A stretch of 48,830 nucleotides of DNA from Calcarisporiella thermophila CBS 279.70 (GCF_041956535.1 NW_027192210.1:581196-630025); one strand, 5' to 3'; shown: positions 31,514 through 44,165, counted from the stretch's first letter. Notes: a model not told the origin generated them from the sequence alone. Made by a program: numbers and translations.

Positions 31514-32476
31514 TTCAATATGTCAATAATTGCAGTTGTGATTTGGGGAAATTAACTAAAGATTCGTTTATGAGGAGTATATACAGTAAAATTTTTTAAA
31601 TTATAAACGCGTCTCATATTTATACTCTTGCTAAAACAAATTCATATATGATGCGGCGAAATAGATCTAGCATAAACACAGGATTTTGGAAATAATAATA
31701 ACCAATATATCTTTGCAATGGAAAGCCTGATTTCGCCAAATCATTTCTGGCCATTATATGAATTGAACAAAAAAGGAAATTAATCAAGGGCGGGGTTAAT
31801 CAAGTATGAAAAGATATGCATTTTATAAATATCGCTTTTTATAAATCATAGATAATTCACCTGTTTATTAATGATGTGTACACAATTCCAAGCTTCCTCT
31901 GCATTATACCATAGACCTTAACGATGTAAACTAGCCCTATGCTTTCCTACTCCGCTTCTTCGCATTAATGGTCTTATTCTTTACCATCCTTTGACCATAG
32001 CTGAATTTCTGCTTCAACTTGCTCCATAGAGTCGAGAGACTAGAAGGTCCGCTCCAGTGCATTTATCCTGTTAGTTCGTAATCATTTTTTTGATGTATGA
32101 TGAAATTATAATGACACTATACTATGAACTCCAAAAGATGCATACTCAGACTTTTTTTTGAACTCCACAGCGAATTAGTTTCAACTCTTTAAACAAGTCT
32201 TGGAATATGTTCCTAATAACATTGTAGATGGCCTATATCTAGTTAATACTTTACCTACTCGTTCTCCTAGGAGAGCTACCAAAATATTGAATCATATATT
32301 TAAGCAGGCTGCGTCCACTGATTTATACAGACATTTTCGCTTTATAAAAACTTTTCGTGTTCTTGACTAGCCAATCAGATTTGATTACTCTCCTTGGAAA
32401 AAACGCCAGATATAAACCCAGGCAAGAGCGGTGGCAAACTTCTCCCAAGTCCTTTTTTTGCATTCAAGGCTCGAAA
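31514..32476. other. Intergenic, AT-rich
   Basis: Shared upstream region of the cupredoxin and the LanC-like gene. A TATA-like TTTATAAAAAC lies at about 32340-32350. No gene is supported. Confidence 0.45.
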
Positions 32477-34138
32477 ATGACGGGGACACGCTACCTAGAA
32501 CACGATATTTTTCCTACCAAAACCATTACTACTGAAGAGATTGCGCATGCAATGAATAGAGACGCATTGCGAATCCTCCAAGAATCTCCTCCAGACGCCC
32601 AAAGAAAGCATTCTGATGTCTATATAGGTTTGTCGAGCTCAATTCCCACGCACCAATGTCTCATCTAGATTACATTCATGTCGAACCTTTTTGCTTGATG
32701 GCATAGGTGCTGCCGGACTTGCACTGTTGTTCTTGAAGATTTATGAAAAAGACCCCGGTAAATTGGCTATATTTGAAATGATAATTATGGTCTAAATCTA
32801 GCTCACACGGGTTTGTTTTCAGGATATATGCTGGGGAGCCGCACAGCTCTGAGTGTAGCGGATGACTATGTTACAGCCGCTCTCAAAATTGTACATAGAA
32901 GATCAAACGAAAGCGTTGCGTATCCAGAATTTCCGCAGCCAATGACTTTGACAGGTCATATCTTGGACCAGTGCGGATTTTTACATACACCGGTTGGAAC
33001 GCATGCAGTTGCTGCCGTGGGTAATTATTACATTCCTCTCCATGTATCAACGTGAATCTAGGTCTTCATTTGATCTCGTTATTTCATTTAACAGTCAATC
33101 TGCATATGGGAAATGACGAGGCAGCTGCTGATCAGTTGAGGCATGTTGTTCAGTACGGAAAGGCAGTGCATTCTCACCATACGCCAAGCGAGTGCATGGT
33201 GGGTCGTGCGGGCTACCTCTATGCTCTCAAATTTTTGATCCATCATCTTCCTGATCCAATGATTCAAGAAAACCTTCCCATTGAGACCACGGTTGATGCA
33301 ACTCTAGATGCTATTATCGAGGACGGCCGTCGCACTGCGGCCGAACTTAAACTCACAAACACGCCTCTTGCCTGGGTGTTCCACGATAGCCTTTACTTGG
33401 GCGCAGCACATGGGTGCATTGGGATTCTTGGCACTCTTCTCGCCACCTTCCCGGACAAAGTAAAAAAATATGAACTAGAAATTAGGCAAGCCCTTGATTG
33501 GGTGTTGACGCACCGATTGCCGGATGGGAATATCTCCACGCGTGCAGGACGCCACGGCACGACCGAGGGCTCAAGTTTAGTTCATTGGTGTCATGGTGCT
33601 CCGGGGGCCAGCCTTGTAGCATGCAAAGCTTATGAAGTATTCAAAGATGTCAAGTACCTAAAGATAGCCCAGGAAATGGCCGAGATTACTTGGAAGTATG
33701 GGCTTCTCCGAAAGGGACCAGGTGAGTAGTCCAATCTGATTTGAAGAACAGCTCCACTAATGTCATTTCGTCCCCCATTCTCGGGTAATTTCCCCCGCCT
33801 CCTAGGACTATGTCACGGAATTAGCGGAAACGCCTACGTGTTCCTTACACTGAGCAGGATGAGCGAAGATGATTCGCAATTCCAGCGGGCGCTGCGATTT
33901 GCGCAGGTCTGTACGGAATGGGAAGAGCTCACTAAAACAGGGAAATTGCAAGTGCCCGACAAACCATGGAGTTTGTTCGAAGGTTTGGCCGGAAGTGTCT
34001 GGTGAGTAGGGGAAGGTGTGTTATTGGTTCGAAATTCTTCTTTACTTACACTCTCTTATCGGGCGTAGGCTCCTTACTGAACTTGCATACTGGGATCCAA
34101 GCCTCTTCCGTGGTTTCCCCTGCTTCTCAGATCTTTGA
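32477..34138 (+). CDS. LanC-like protein (LANCL family)
   Basis: Six exons: 32477-32627, 32707-32757, 32823-33020, 33095-33721, 33806-34001, 34069-34138; 430 aa, the usual family length. LanC repeats are visible as VYIGAAGLALLFL, GRAGYLYAL, GAAHGCIGIL, WCHGAPG, GLCHGISGN and LFEGLAGSVW. The three zinc ligands are intact: C299 (WCHG), C345 and H346 (GLCHG). The 46-residue gap between the cysteines equals that in human LANCL1. The ending DPSLFRGFPCF matches the family C-terminus. Animal LANCL proteins add glutathione to dehydroamino acids in damaged proteins; bacterial LanC enzymes cyclise lantibiotics. No lantibiotic precursor or dehydratase is nearby, so the LANCL-type role is more likely. 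Confidence 0.92.
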
Positions 34139-34758
34139 ACTAGGATATTGTATCTAATTAGCACTCGTATCCTTATGATCTTAGGTCCTTTTATTCATTC
34201 GGTTGTTTCAAATGTAATGCCAGTGACTTTATTTTGGAATACATAATGTAGTGTAGCTTGACTTCGAGATGGGCAAATAATGACAGGATTTGCAGCGAAA
34301 CTCTCAACAGTAGATCGAAATGGAACAAATGGTAGCCATGCCTTTGGCATTTTAGCGAAGCAAAGGTTTATCCAGTCCTTCATAACCCTTCTTGAAATAC
34401 ACCGATGGGGGCTATCAGAAAACATCCTAATTTCACGGATAGGCATTGTTCTTCGCATGGTGCATTTTTATTAAAGGAAAAGGGCAACATATCCAAGATG
34501 AAGTATAGGAGGACGAGTAGGGTATGAAAAAGTAAATACACGTCAGAGCAATTATGGGGTGCAAGGCACCTTCGAATCATACTTCGTGAACCATAAACTG
34601 GTATGGATCAAAGACACTCACAGCCGTAGACTATCTCAAGTACGGCTGGGTCGAACTGCGACATGAATCTTGGTAACCAAGAGCCATTCACTCAATGAAG
34701 AGAAGCTAACGCACTTATTATGAAATAAGCTCGTGGAGTTTGGGTTCTATAGGGTAGC
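34139..34758. other. Intergenic between LanC-like and small membrane protein genes
   Basis: Convergent 3' region. An 87-codon minus-strand frame at 34195-34458 starts with ATG, but shows no motif and overlaps open frames on the other strand. I do not call it. Confidence 0.45.
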
Positions 34759-35028
34759 TTACACCGGCGGTGGAGCATGCGCCGGAGCCATTTGAGGATA
34801 AGCAACGGGTTGGGCGAACATGCCTCCACGACGCCGCGCAAATAGGTCCTTAATTCTTCGGAAAAAGAGGCACGCGCAAAAGCAACAGCACAATACAACC
34901 GATCCGAACACAATTAAAAAGATCGCCCAAGCGGCGAGAGCTGCCCCGCGTCCATGGGACGAGTAGACTACCTTTGCTAAGTGCGGCGTGTGCTGAGTTA
35001 GGTTAGTTTGGATTTGCGTCTCATCCAT
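34759..35028 (-). CDS. Small single-pass membrane protein with Cys cluster and Pro-rich tail
   Basis: Single exon, 89 aa from ATG 35028; the frame upstream is opened only by TTG. A polar N-terminus of about 28 residues is followed by a hydrophobic span (ALAAWAIFLIVFGSVVLC). A cysteine cluster (CCCFCAC) at the membrane edge could be palmitoylated. Then comes a basic stretch (RRIKDLFARRRGG) and a Pro/Ala/Tyr tail (QPVAYPQMAPAHAPPPV). This layout recalls small fungal plasma-membrane adaptor proteins, but I do not recognise a named family. Convergent with the LanC-like gene. Confidence 0.65.
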   Translation of the reverse strand: MDETQIQTNLTQHTPHLAKVVYSSHGRGAALAAWAIFLIVFGSVVLCCCFCACLFFRRIKDLFARRRGGMFAQPVAYPQMAPAHAPPPV

Positions 35029-37922
35029 CTTCAAGTGCAATGGTTGGGGTGAAGAGTAAAAGAGTTGAGGGGAAAAGTGAAAGGAGGAGAGAGAAACCAA
35101 ATAGTATATTGCCAAAATAAAAAGAAATTGTGGCCTCGGAGATTTTTATATCTGTGGCGAATCGAGGTGGCATTAATAAAAGCAATCTCTAGGGGAGAAA
35201 CGCCCAACAAATATTTACCACGCCAAGTCTACGTCCAATGGTGAAGAGGAGGGTTCATGAAACTTCATGCCTTGGCATTGAAAAAAGCATGGGGAGACAG
35301 CTGAATCTGAGTAGCTGGTGGATAGACTTTACATATCCGTGACGTACTTCTGCAGTGCAAAATAGACATGGTTTCGTATTGCTCGACCTAATGGTCAAAC
35401 TATGCATCTTTATTCATCTCTTGGTTTTTCGAGGAAAATGGATTGGCCTTTTCTTCGTTACTCTATTTGTTCGAACGCCCTAAAGGCGAAGTTGAATATG
35501 GCATGGTTCTAGTCTGATACGACATGAAACCTATTCCCTAAGATAGAGTAGTAGACGGGGTGTGGGGTCTTGGATTTGGAGGCAAAGAAACTTTTCATTT
35601 TTAGCCTTGATTTCTCAAATTTTTCGTTATGTCAGTGTGTAGAAGAAAGCTGTCAGAATTTGCATCCGCCCTCGCCATGTGCCTGGAAAAGAGCACAGGC
35701 AAGTTCATCAATGAAAAAGTGGCCGGGGGTCAACCCGATCGCTTCTTCCGCCTCCCTTTACGGGCAGTGCAATACCACTCATCGACCAGCTTAAACTGTG
35801 TGTCTCTGTTGGAAAACAAAGACGAAGGTTAACAACTGTATACAGATCCTGTAAAGTACAGTCGATGGGGAACATGTAAACACGAAGCTGTGCCTTTTAT
35901 AATGGATTGAGCAAAGCCTATTCCAAGCAGCGATATGGGATTTAGTATTCAATCTATATTCCTATTTGTCGGATTGAGGGTGGATTGGTTCTCCGCCCAA
36001 TTTTCTATACCCGAACACTGGGATCAATTTAAATAGCCAGCTGAGCTGAAAAAAAATTTCAAGCGTCTGCTCCATCTCGACGATAAAAGATGAATCTATG
36101 ACTCTAACCAGAAGCCCCAGTAAAACAAGGTGACTATGCAGGAAGTCAATAACCAAAATCTCTGGTTGAGCGTTGATGCAGGATTTAATTACAGCTTTGA
36201 GCAAGGAAAATGCCTGCAGAGTTTATGCAAAGGCGCATAAAAAACAAAAACACTACTTGTAACTCGGTCTAATAAATCCATTATTTTTAAGAGTGCTTTT
36301 TTTGTTCGGCTTTATTAGACAATTGGTGAATTGTGAACGATATTTCTCGTTATGCTGTCAGCTTATGATTTCGTGGCTCAGCGGATGGATAAATAGAAAG
36401 CGGCATTGAGTAAATGCAAAAAGGCCTACTCAAAACGATCAAAGATATGGGCCATTTATTTTTCGCAAACCCACCCTCTTTCTCCATATGACCAAGAGTA
36501 GATTCAAGAATCTCTAATTTGATATTTTACATGCATGACCAGATTTCTTTGCTTGAGGAGTGCTACACGATCCAATCCGTTATGTCATAGATTAGAGCCT
36601 TTCTGGGTCATGTCCTTTATTGCAATCCTGCAGTGGAAGCCGTCTCTTCGTGAGCATATGACAATAATTATTAATGGTAAGTACCCGGTGGTACACTCTG
36701 TGTTCGCGATGGGTTGATCCTAGCGCTCCCGATCTCGGAGTGGAGCATAGAGGATGGGATTGGCAGCTATGTTTGACAGTTTGAAGGTTCCTTGCACAAG
36801 AAGAAATGAATCGGATCCCCCCTACCTTTTAAACCGATCCACGCAACCATGGAAACACTGTGGCAGAATAGCGGCCTACTCTAGGGCCCATGGTTTGATC
36901 CGCCCTACGTCGATCGACGGGATGGATGGGCTCATGATAGGACACTAAGTGGGGTGTTCAGCTTATTCAAAAAAAGTTTTAAGGTTAGCACAGACGTCTA
37001 CTTAAACCACTCGGCGAATCAAAGACAAGGTTTTAATGCCCTCATCACTCGCAAGCCGATCCTCTCAATCGCATCCGTCACTTGACCGCTTAATTTCTCG
37101 CCTTATTTTCCCCCTTTGAACAGGGGGATTATTTTTCCTAGACTGTGCGCGGCATCTGTGAGCACAAGGGGCCGGCAGGTTTGGGAGCTGGGGGCCGGAG
37201 TGCCAAGGGGGTTCAGTTGTGTAAGGTGCATCTTTATGAAAACATATCCTTACCTGCGCATCCATTAGTCGGGCTCCTCGATCCCGAGAGTTTAGATATT
37301 AAGCTAATATATGGTTTCAAGGGCGGCCCCATAGAGAGCCTAGCAGCCGGCCGTCACATGCTGAGGGGCAACAGCAAGAGTCCAGAACCGTGACGGCGCC
37401 ACTTAGATAAGATGTCTTGGACTCATTTCGAGAGATGATTTCAATATGAGATCGTTTGCTAATAAGGAAGCCCGGGCGATTGACAAACTCATTTCGTTTG
37501 AATCTGTGCCTGCAGCCGCCCAATGGCAGGGCACTCTTGCGATTCCGACCAGTAGCGGCGCGATTCGGACTTAGGGTGCTTTTGACAAATATGCAATGGG
37601 AAACCCTTGTCATCCAAGACAAGATATGATTATGCACTGCTATTAACGAGTCTAAAGCGCAGCATACAAAAAGCCTAACCTTCCGGCACTCTCCTCCTGA
37701 CGCTATGCCACTTGCCCTTCCCTTCAAACGCTAAAGCTTATATGTGTCAGGAGGCTCAAACCAAGGCCTAGCTCTCTGAATTGCTCTCCTCTCCATCGCC
37801 GCACTCTCCAGTTTGGGAACAAACCCCCTCACCGCCCCAGTCTCTCTTCTCTCCCACTACCATTAGCTCCTCTTTAATTCTGGCCCTATTGCGCTTTCGC
37901 CCTCATCCCCTCCTCTCCCATC
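35029..37922. other. Long intergenic region (2.9 kb) with C/T-rich ceramidase leader
   Basis: No gene is recognised. Open frames of 60-136 codons occur on both strands, for example 35629-35832 (+) and 37145-37393 (+), without family motifs or plausible splice partners. The last ~140 nt before the ceramidase ATG are strongly C/T-rich and probably its promoter or leader. Confidence 0.45.
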
Positions 37923-40601
37923 ATGACTGCACACCGAATCCATTCGGCCGTATTAATGCTGCTGCTGATACTGGCCTGTCTCAGTACCTTCCATGCTGCC
38001 CCTGTTGACACCGAGTACCTTGTAAGTGCGCGCCTGGTTTCACCTTTCTCTTTCCTGATGAAAGGCTAATGGTCTTACTCGACCTTGACATGGTTGTCAC
38101 GAAAAATAAATAGGTCGGAGTTGGCATTGGAGACATCACAGGGTAAGTTACACATAACTACAGAGTATTCCATTCAATAAAATGGAGCACTGGCTAATGA
38201 ATACGTGCTGCTTCCTGGCGTTCCAATTTCAGAGTACCAGGTATGAATTATAATTAGAAAAGCAGATGGCTCATTCGAGCATGCACTAACTTCAGTCCCT
38301 GTAATAGTCGACGTACCTTTCTATGGTTACGCTAACCTCGGCCAAATAGGAGAAGGTATCCAAATGAGGCAATATGCAAGAGGTAAGGTGGTCGTGCGGA
38401 GGAGTGCGCTCTAATCTGCCTGGAGCTAATCGCCTCCATTCTGTTTATTTTGCTGCTAGCCTTTATTATCGCGGACGCAAAAAACCCTCAGAACCGGGTC
38501 GTGTATGTGTCAACGGACAGTATGAGCATTTCGCAAAATGTAAAGCGCGACGTCGTGGACGCCCTACAGAGAAAATACGGAAATGTATATAGCAACAAGA
38601 ACGTGGCCATTACCGCCACCCACACACACTCCACCCCCGGCGGGTTTGAGCAGTACATCCTATACCAGGCGACGACTGCGGGTTACCAGAAGGAGAGTGC
38701 TGCAGCACTTGCCAGCGGGATCTACAATTCGATCTCGCGCGCCCATGAGAGTCTTCAGCCTGGTCGTATCGATATGGCGGTGGGTGAGCTCTTGGACGCG
38801 AGCATCAATCGCTCTCCCTTCGCCTATGACCAGAATCCCGAGAGTGAGAAGCAGCAATACAAGTACAACACGAACAAGGAGATGACCCTGCTCAAGTTTT
38901 CCAGCGCTTCAGGCGAACTTTTGGGTGCCCTGAACTGGTACGCCGTCCATGGCACCTCTGTGAACTCGGCCAACAAGTTGGTCAGCGGCGATAACAAGGG
39001 TTATGCGGCCTATGCGGTCGAGAAAAAATTCAATCCTCCCGGCACTCTGCCCGGTAAAGGAAAGTTTGTTGCAGGGTTTGGGTTGGCGGCCGCGGGTGAC
39101 GTATCTCCCAACACACTGGGGCCCACATGTCCAGATGGCTCCCCTTGCGATTACAAATCTAGCAGCTGCAATGGGAAATCAGATACCTGCATTGCAAAGT
39201 GAGTCCCATTTGAAGTTGATCTATAAACCTTTGAAGAGGAATCGCTGACACCTATGAATATGAATTGCATTATTGTTTAGGGGACCTGGTTGGGAGAAAG
39301 GACCCTTCGAACCAATGCGGGTCATCGGCCAGCTTCAAGCCGATAAGGCCATCGAGCTCATCAATAAAGCCAACAAACCCGTCACGGGTCCGATTGATGC
39401 TCGCCATACGTTCTTTGAGATGCCCGGACGAAATATCAACTACAGCGGCCAACAAAAAAATACGTGCAAGGCCGCCATGGGATACAGCTTTGCAGCGGGT
39501 ACTACCGATGGTAAGTGGGCAATTTTCCGTCCTCCCTCTTTACATGAAGCACTTTATTTTGGAATGGAAACCAACTGTTATTTCTACTTGGATAGGCCCA
39601 GGCCTAGGTGTGTTCACACAAAACACGACGCAAGGGAACCTCTTCTGGAACACGGTGCGAACCTTCATCCATGCTCCATCGAGAGAGCAGAAGGATTGTC
39701 AGAGGACTAAGGAGATCCTTTTGGACACAGGCGAAATTGGCTTCCCGTATGCTTGGCAACCTTCCATTCTGGAGGCTCAAATCATTCGCGTTGGTTCGAT
39801 TGTGATTGCTGCGGTCCCCGCCGAGTTTACCACTATGTCGGGCCGTCGACTCTCCAACCTGATCAAGCAGACTTTGCAACAAAACAACACGCTTGGACCT
39901 GATGGCATAGTCATAGTGGCTGGCCCCTCCAACATGTACTCAAGCTATGTAGCTACCCCCGAGGAATACGTGGCCCAGCGCTATGAAGGTGGCTCTACCG
40001 CCTATGGACCGGTCACCCTGCCGGCCCATATGGAGGTTTTCAACAAACTTGCCCTCGCCATGGCCCAAAACCAGCCCGTGGAACCCGGGCCATCCCCTCC
40101 GGACTATATTCCCAAGGCTATCAATCTGCTCTTACCCAACATTCTAGATGTCCCCCATCTCGGAAAGCGATTTGGAGATGTCATCACTCCTCCTAGCTCC
40201 CACTATCCTCGGGGCAGCACGGTAGAAGTTAAATTCGTAGGCGCCAATCCACGCAATAATCTTCATTCAGAAGATACCTATCTGACCGTGGAGAAACAAG
40301 TGGGTGGGCGTTGGGTTGTCGTAAGAACGGATGCTGATTTTGATACGCATATGATTTGGAAGCGCACTATCCCTCCCAATAGCCAAACAACAATAAAATG
40401 GTTCACTGGTTCTGACACGGAACGTAAGTGTTCATGGCATCGTTTTTGAAACATTTTCCACGTATGTTCTTAGAAACTAACTGGGGTTGCTCTGCGTTTG
40501 TAGCGGGGACATATCGCATTGGGTATCGTGGAGAAAGCAAGGCGCTATTAGGCAGCATCACTCCCTTCCAAGGGTATACTGCCCCTTTTATAGTACAGTA
40601 A
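37923..40601 (+). CDS. Neutral ceramidase (secreted)
   Basis: Eight exons: 37923-38021, 38114-38142, 38233-38240, 38308-38382, 38460-39198, 39281-39510, 39596-40423, 40504-40601; 701 aa, the typical size. The signal peptide is about MTAHRIHSAVLMLLLILACL through AAP. It contains VGVGIGDITG, FYGYAN and THTHSTPGGF (zinc His125/127). YAVHGTSVN holds His234, AAGDVSPN holds the catalytic Ser286, and VPAEFTTMSGRRL holds the zinc Glu. A C-terminal beta domain ends GYTAPFIVQ. Exon 3 is only 8 nt (AGTACCAG); skipping it breaks the frame, and including it gives the normal spacing between GDITG and GYAN. The acceptor of exon 4 could instead be at 38296, adding four residues in frame. It cleaves ceramide into sphingoid base and fatty acid. 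Confidence 0.94.
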
Positions 40602-41206
40602 TTTAATGTAATCATACGGCTGTAATTGCTTCACCATAATCATGGTCCATTATATATATATTGACGTGTTATTTTTTATTATTATTTATATATCTCACCT
40701 AATAATTTAGATTGTCTTAATATTTTCAAAAAGGGATGATGCGTCTTCCCTAGCCTTCTAATAGTTTTCCTAATAACAAGGATTTCTATATATTTCTACC
40801 CAAGCATTTTTTAGATATTATGCTGCAAAAGCGTTATATTGAGGTGAATGTTTGTCAAATACGAAAGGAGAAAATTAGTATATTATATGTTTATGGCACC
40901 TGAATGATACTCCGATAAAGGAGTGGTTACTTGAAATGAAAGCTTCTATCGCACTGTATCCGTTCGAAGTATTTTATTCCACATACTCAACACCGATAAA
41001 CCAAACATTATCGATGTCAAAGTTCGTTATCCATTGTTATGATTTTGAAATAGAGCGATGTCCTATGAATCCTTTAATTCATCAGAGCCGCCATATTCTT
41101 TTGACAATAATATTCAATCCGCTCCCATATTAATACTCATATAATTATTGTCTCGAAAATAAATAGGATTACAACAAGAATTAAAGATTAGTAACTTGGG
41201 GTTATA
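40602..41206. other. Intergenic, convergent 3' ends
   Basis: AT-rich spacer between ceramidase and the endoglycoceramidase-like gene; no gene is supported. Confidence 0.5.
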
Positions 41207-43157
41207 TTAGAGCTTTGTCAACGTAACGGTAAGCTTTTCTCCATCTTTTGCCTCTTTAGTATGCACTATGTGAATCGTATTACTATCGATTTCCTCCGAT
41301 TTAGCCCAAGAAGGAGGAGAAATATTAAGCTTGTAACCTTTCGTATAAAACACGCGTTTTTGAATCTTGATCACGGTCGGAAGAGTAGCTTTGGCATTGA
41401 TATTATATTCGAGATGAAAAGAATAGTCATCGTCGTTGAAATTGTATCCAAGGATTTTGCCCGCAACGGCCGGAGCAAAAGTACGCGAATAGAGCCTTTC
41501 CATTTCGGGGCGGGCTTTTCCGGTGCTTTCATCAAAGAGCGAGTATCCACCCCCTTGTGCGAAGCTCTTGTACACCCAGCCTAGGTAGGATTGCATATAT
41601 CTGTCAGCAGCCTGTTGGACATCGAGGGTAAGCTTCTTCCGCTCGGCAGGATCTTGAATCCACCACTGGGTAAACTCGGATAAAATTCCTGAAAAGACCA
41701 AGCATATGGGCGTGTAAGTACTTGTAAGGGCAATTCACTTGTGGAGGGAGAGGGAAACTTTAGGAAAATCATACCGCCGCAATGTAGCCGCTTCAAATCC
41801 TTCATGCGACTCTTCATTGTGATATCAAGACTGACTTGTGGGGGCGCATAATAATGATAGCTGAGTCCGGTCTTATTCCTCCAGTGCGGACCTCCTGGGA
41901 CGTCGTTAAACCCGTGCTCGATATCCCAAGTAACGCCTTCTATAAAAACGATTGAATCTTGATCATGCTTTCGAATTTCTTTATGAATCCTATTGTAGAA
42001 GGGCTCAAGAGTCGTCTTATCGGCTAAAATATAATAGACCGTCCCAAAGTTAGTGGATGGGAATTGAGTTCTTGATGCGGGGATCCTTACCAACACCGGG
42101 GACTAGTAGACCTGGGTTTGCGTATGTATCTCCAGCCCATGGCTCTGTATGCACGGATATATCAGATTTGGTTACATCAGTCCATCTTGAAAGTGTAGTT
42201 ACCATTCAAAAGGTCATAGCCTATCACATTATCATATTTTCCAAAGATTTGAGCGATCCTGGCCCACTGTGCAGCAAATGCATCTGCCAAGCCATCATCG
42301 TTTCGATACCAGTGGCCAAAAGCATTTGCAACGGCGGCGCTGGTATAATACTGGAACCAATCGACGCTACCACAGTCTTTATCACTTGGAATGTATGATC
42401 CGTTGACTTTATAGGGGGACTTGATGGGGAATGGGAATTTGAACATATCGAGAACCCAGTCGCGATGTACAATCCACTATATAAGAGAAAATTAGGCGAA
42501 CTCAATTTCCAAAATGGTAAGAAGCAATATTGTTAGTTACACCAGGCGCTCCACCGCCGCAGAATTGCTCAGTCAGGACGTCTTGATCTATTATCGAATT
42601 GGTCGCGTCAATTTCTCAAGTGCTACAGTATTCCAACGCCAAGGACAGTAAAAATGGGCAGGGATACATACGCGAATCCAGTAGAACAAATATTCCATAT
42701 TTTGCACAATGTTCCACGATTTTTCTAATGGCCTCAAGGTATTTCTCATCGTATTTGCCTTTCTGCGGCTCGACACCCACCCACATTACGCCTGGGAACC
42801 AAATGTCAAGCGTTAAATGCAAGAGCAGAATAGTCTCAGCAACACTAGCTTACCCAAACGAATCATATTCACATTAAGTTCCGAGAGGATTTTTGCGTCC
42901 TCCTCTGAGAAGGAGTGTTTAACATCGAACTTATCTACCCAGGGATGGAAAGGTGGTGATTTATAAACGACGTTGGTCCCATGGAATATTACGCTACGAC
43001 CAGCCGCATCGATAAATTGACTGGTTGCGGGATCAACATAGGAGACGCGGGAGAGTGAAAGGACTAAAGGAGAGAAGTAGGCCAAGATGGTCAAGAAGAA
43101 ATAAGGAAAGGAGAGTAGTATCATTCTCGTCGAGAAAATGGATAGTGGGGTTCTCAT
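41207..43157 (-). CDS. Secreted GH5 glycosidase, endoglycoceramidase-like
   Basis: Seven exons: 43157-42854, 42791-42672, 42587-42541, 42476-42203, 42144-42091, 42023-41775, 41688-41207; 509 aa. An N-terminal hydrophobic signal follows either Met1 or Met12 (MILLSFPYFFLTILAYFSPL). The domain opens with DAAGRSVIFHGTNVVYKSPP, and then RLGVMWVGVEP, LLDSHQDVLTEQFCGGGAP and YDLLNEPWAG with acid/base Glu249. GVTWDIEHGF and GGILSEF with nucleophile Glu354 follow. The NVVYKSPP, HQDVL-E-FC and LNEPWAG motifs are those of endoglycoceramidases and their relatives rather than cellulases. A C-terminal beta domain follows, as in these enzymes. Expected reaction: release of the intact glycan from glycosphingolipids, leaving ceramide. 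Preference for glucosylceramide, steryl glucoside or complex lipids cannot be read from sequence. Confidence 0.9.
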
Positions 43158-44165
43158 TTCTCGGATTTCCCTATTTATTTATGCACATGATAAGGTTTTG
43201 CTTTGATCAGAAAGTATATTTGCACATTAACTAAATTGTCTAATACAAACTGAGGAAAGACCCATAATGCTTATGAATAAGCAGTATAATGCAAAATTAA
43301 GTTGTCTGGTTATTTTTTTTCTCTCTAATAGCCCGCTATTCTGATAAAATATACAAAAGATATATGCAAAGGATGGATGAGGTTGATCTCAGGAATGCTC
43401 TTCTTTTCAAAGATCCGTGCCAAACCTTCTTTGCTCTGCGGTATGCCCTCACGTGAAAAGACGGCAAGCAAACTATACTTGAATTATATATGTGAAAAGT
43501 GTGCGCAAATAAGCCGTTTGACATAAGATATGGTACATGGGAATAGTACTAAAATGGGACAAAGGATAGGGAAAGATGAGCCAATACAAGCCTGTAGTGT
43601 TTTTTACTTTAACTTTCGATTATCAAATCTACCTCTTGTAGAACTATTATTGGGTTGAAAATGACGTTTTGAAGCGCGTTCAGCTGTGGCTTTTATATAT
43701 AGGGAAATGAGAACGAAGAATAGAAGCATAAAAAGATTCAGGGGAAAGTTTTTAGAGGGACGATGCCGATTGAACTGAGATTTGAGCCACTGAGCTTGAG
43801 TCACCGCCATTAAATATAAGACTGTGAATGGAGACATTGCAGAATCTCTGAAGGCAGCGTAAATCAAAGGAAAAGATAGAATACACTGGAGTGGAGGAAT
43901 TATGGGGTATTTGATTGTAAACCTTGACAGTAATTATAAAAAATGATCAAACGGAATCATCAATAAAATTAATTAGAATTAAATTAATTGCACTACAACA
44001 AGTATCCCTTTGAATTGAACAATTCTTAAGATTTTATTACTTCTGGTATACACTCGTAAAAGGGATTAAATGAAGCTATTCGCACTTTACGATTTACTGA
44101 TTTTACAAACGGCTCAGCTTAAAGAATAAATAGGTATATAAGACAACTATAGCTTTTAAAATTAT
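43158..44165. other. Intergenic, AT-rich
   Basis: Upstream region of the endoglycoceramidase-like gene and 3' region of the membrane protein gene. One small candidate frame (43604-43837) is listed separately. Confidence 0.45.
43604..43837 (-). CDS. Possible small membrane protein or fragment (77 aa)
   Basis: ATG at 43837 on the minus strand. A hydrophobic span (LNLFMLLFFVLISLYI) is followed by KATAERASKRHF and a polar tail. The order span then x-A/T-x-x-ER loosely resembles YPLLMRTISERRE in the neighbouring membrane protein, so this may be a truncated relative. No motif is recognised, and it may be chance in AT-rich DNA. Confidence 0.22.
   Translation of the reverse strand: MSPFTVLYLMAVTQAQWLKSQFNRHRPSKNFPLNLFMLLFFVLISLYIKATAERASKRHFQPNNSSTRGRFDNRKLK

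Noticed and set aside
35029-37922. Missed multi-exon gene in the 2.9-kb gap
   Set aside because: I looked at the open frames (for example 35629-35832 and 37145-37393) for shared motifs and compatible splice borders and found none; transcript data could change this.
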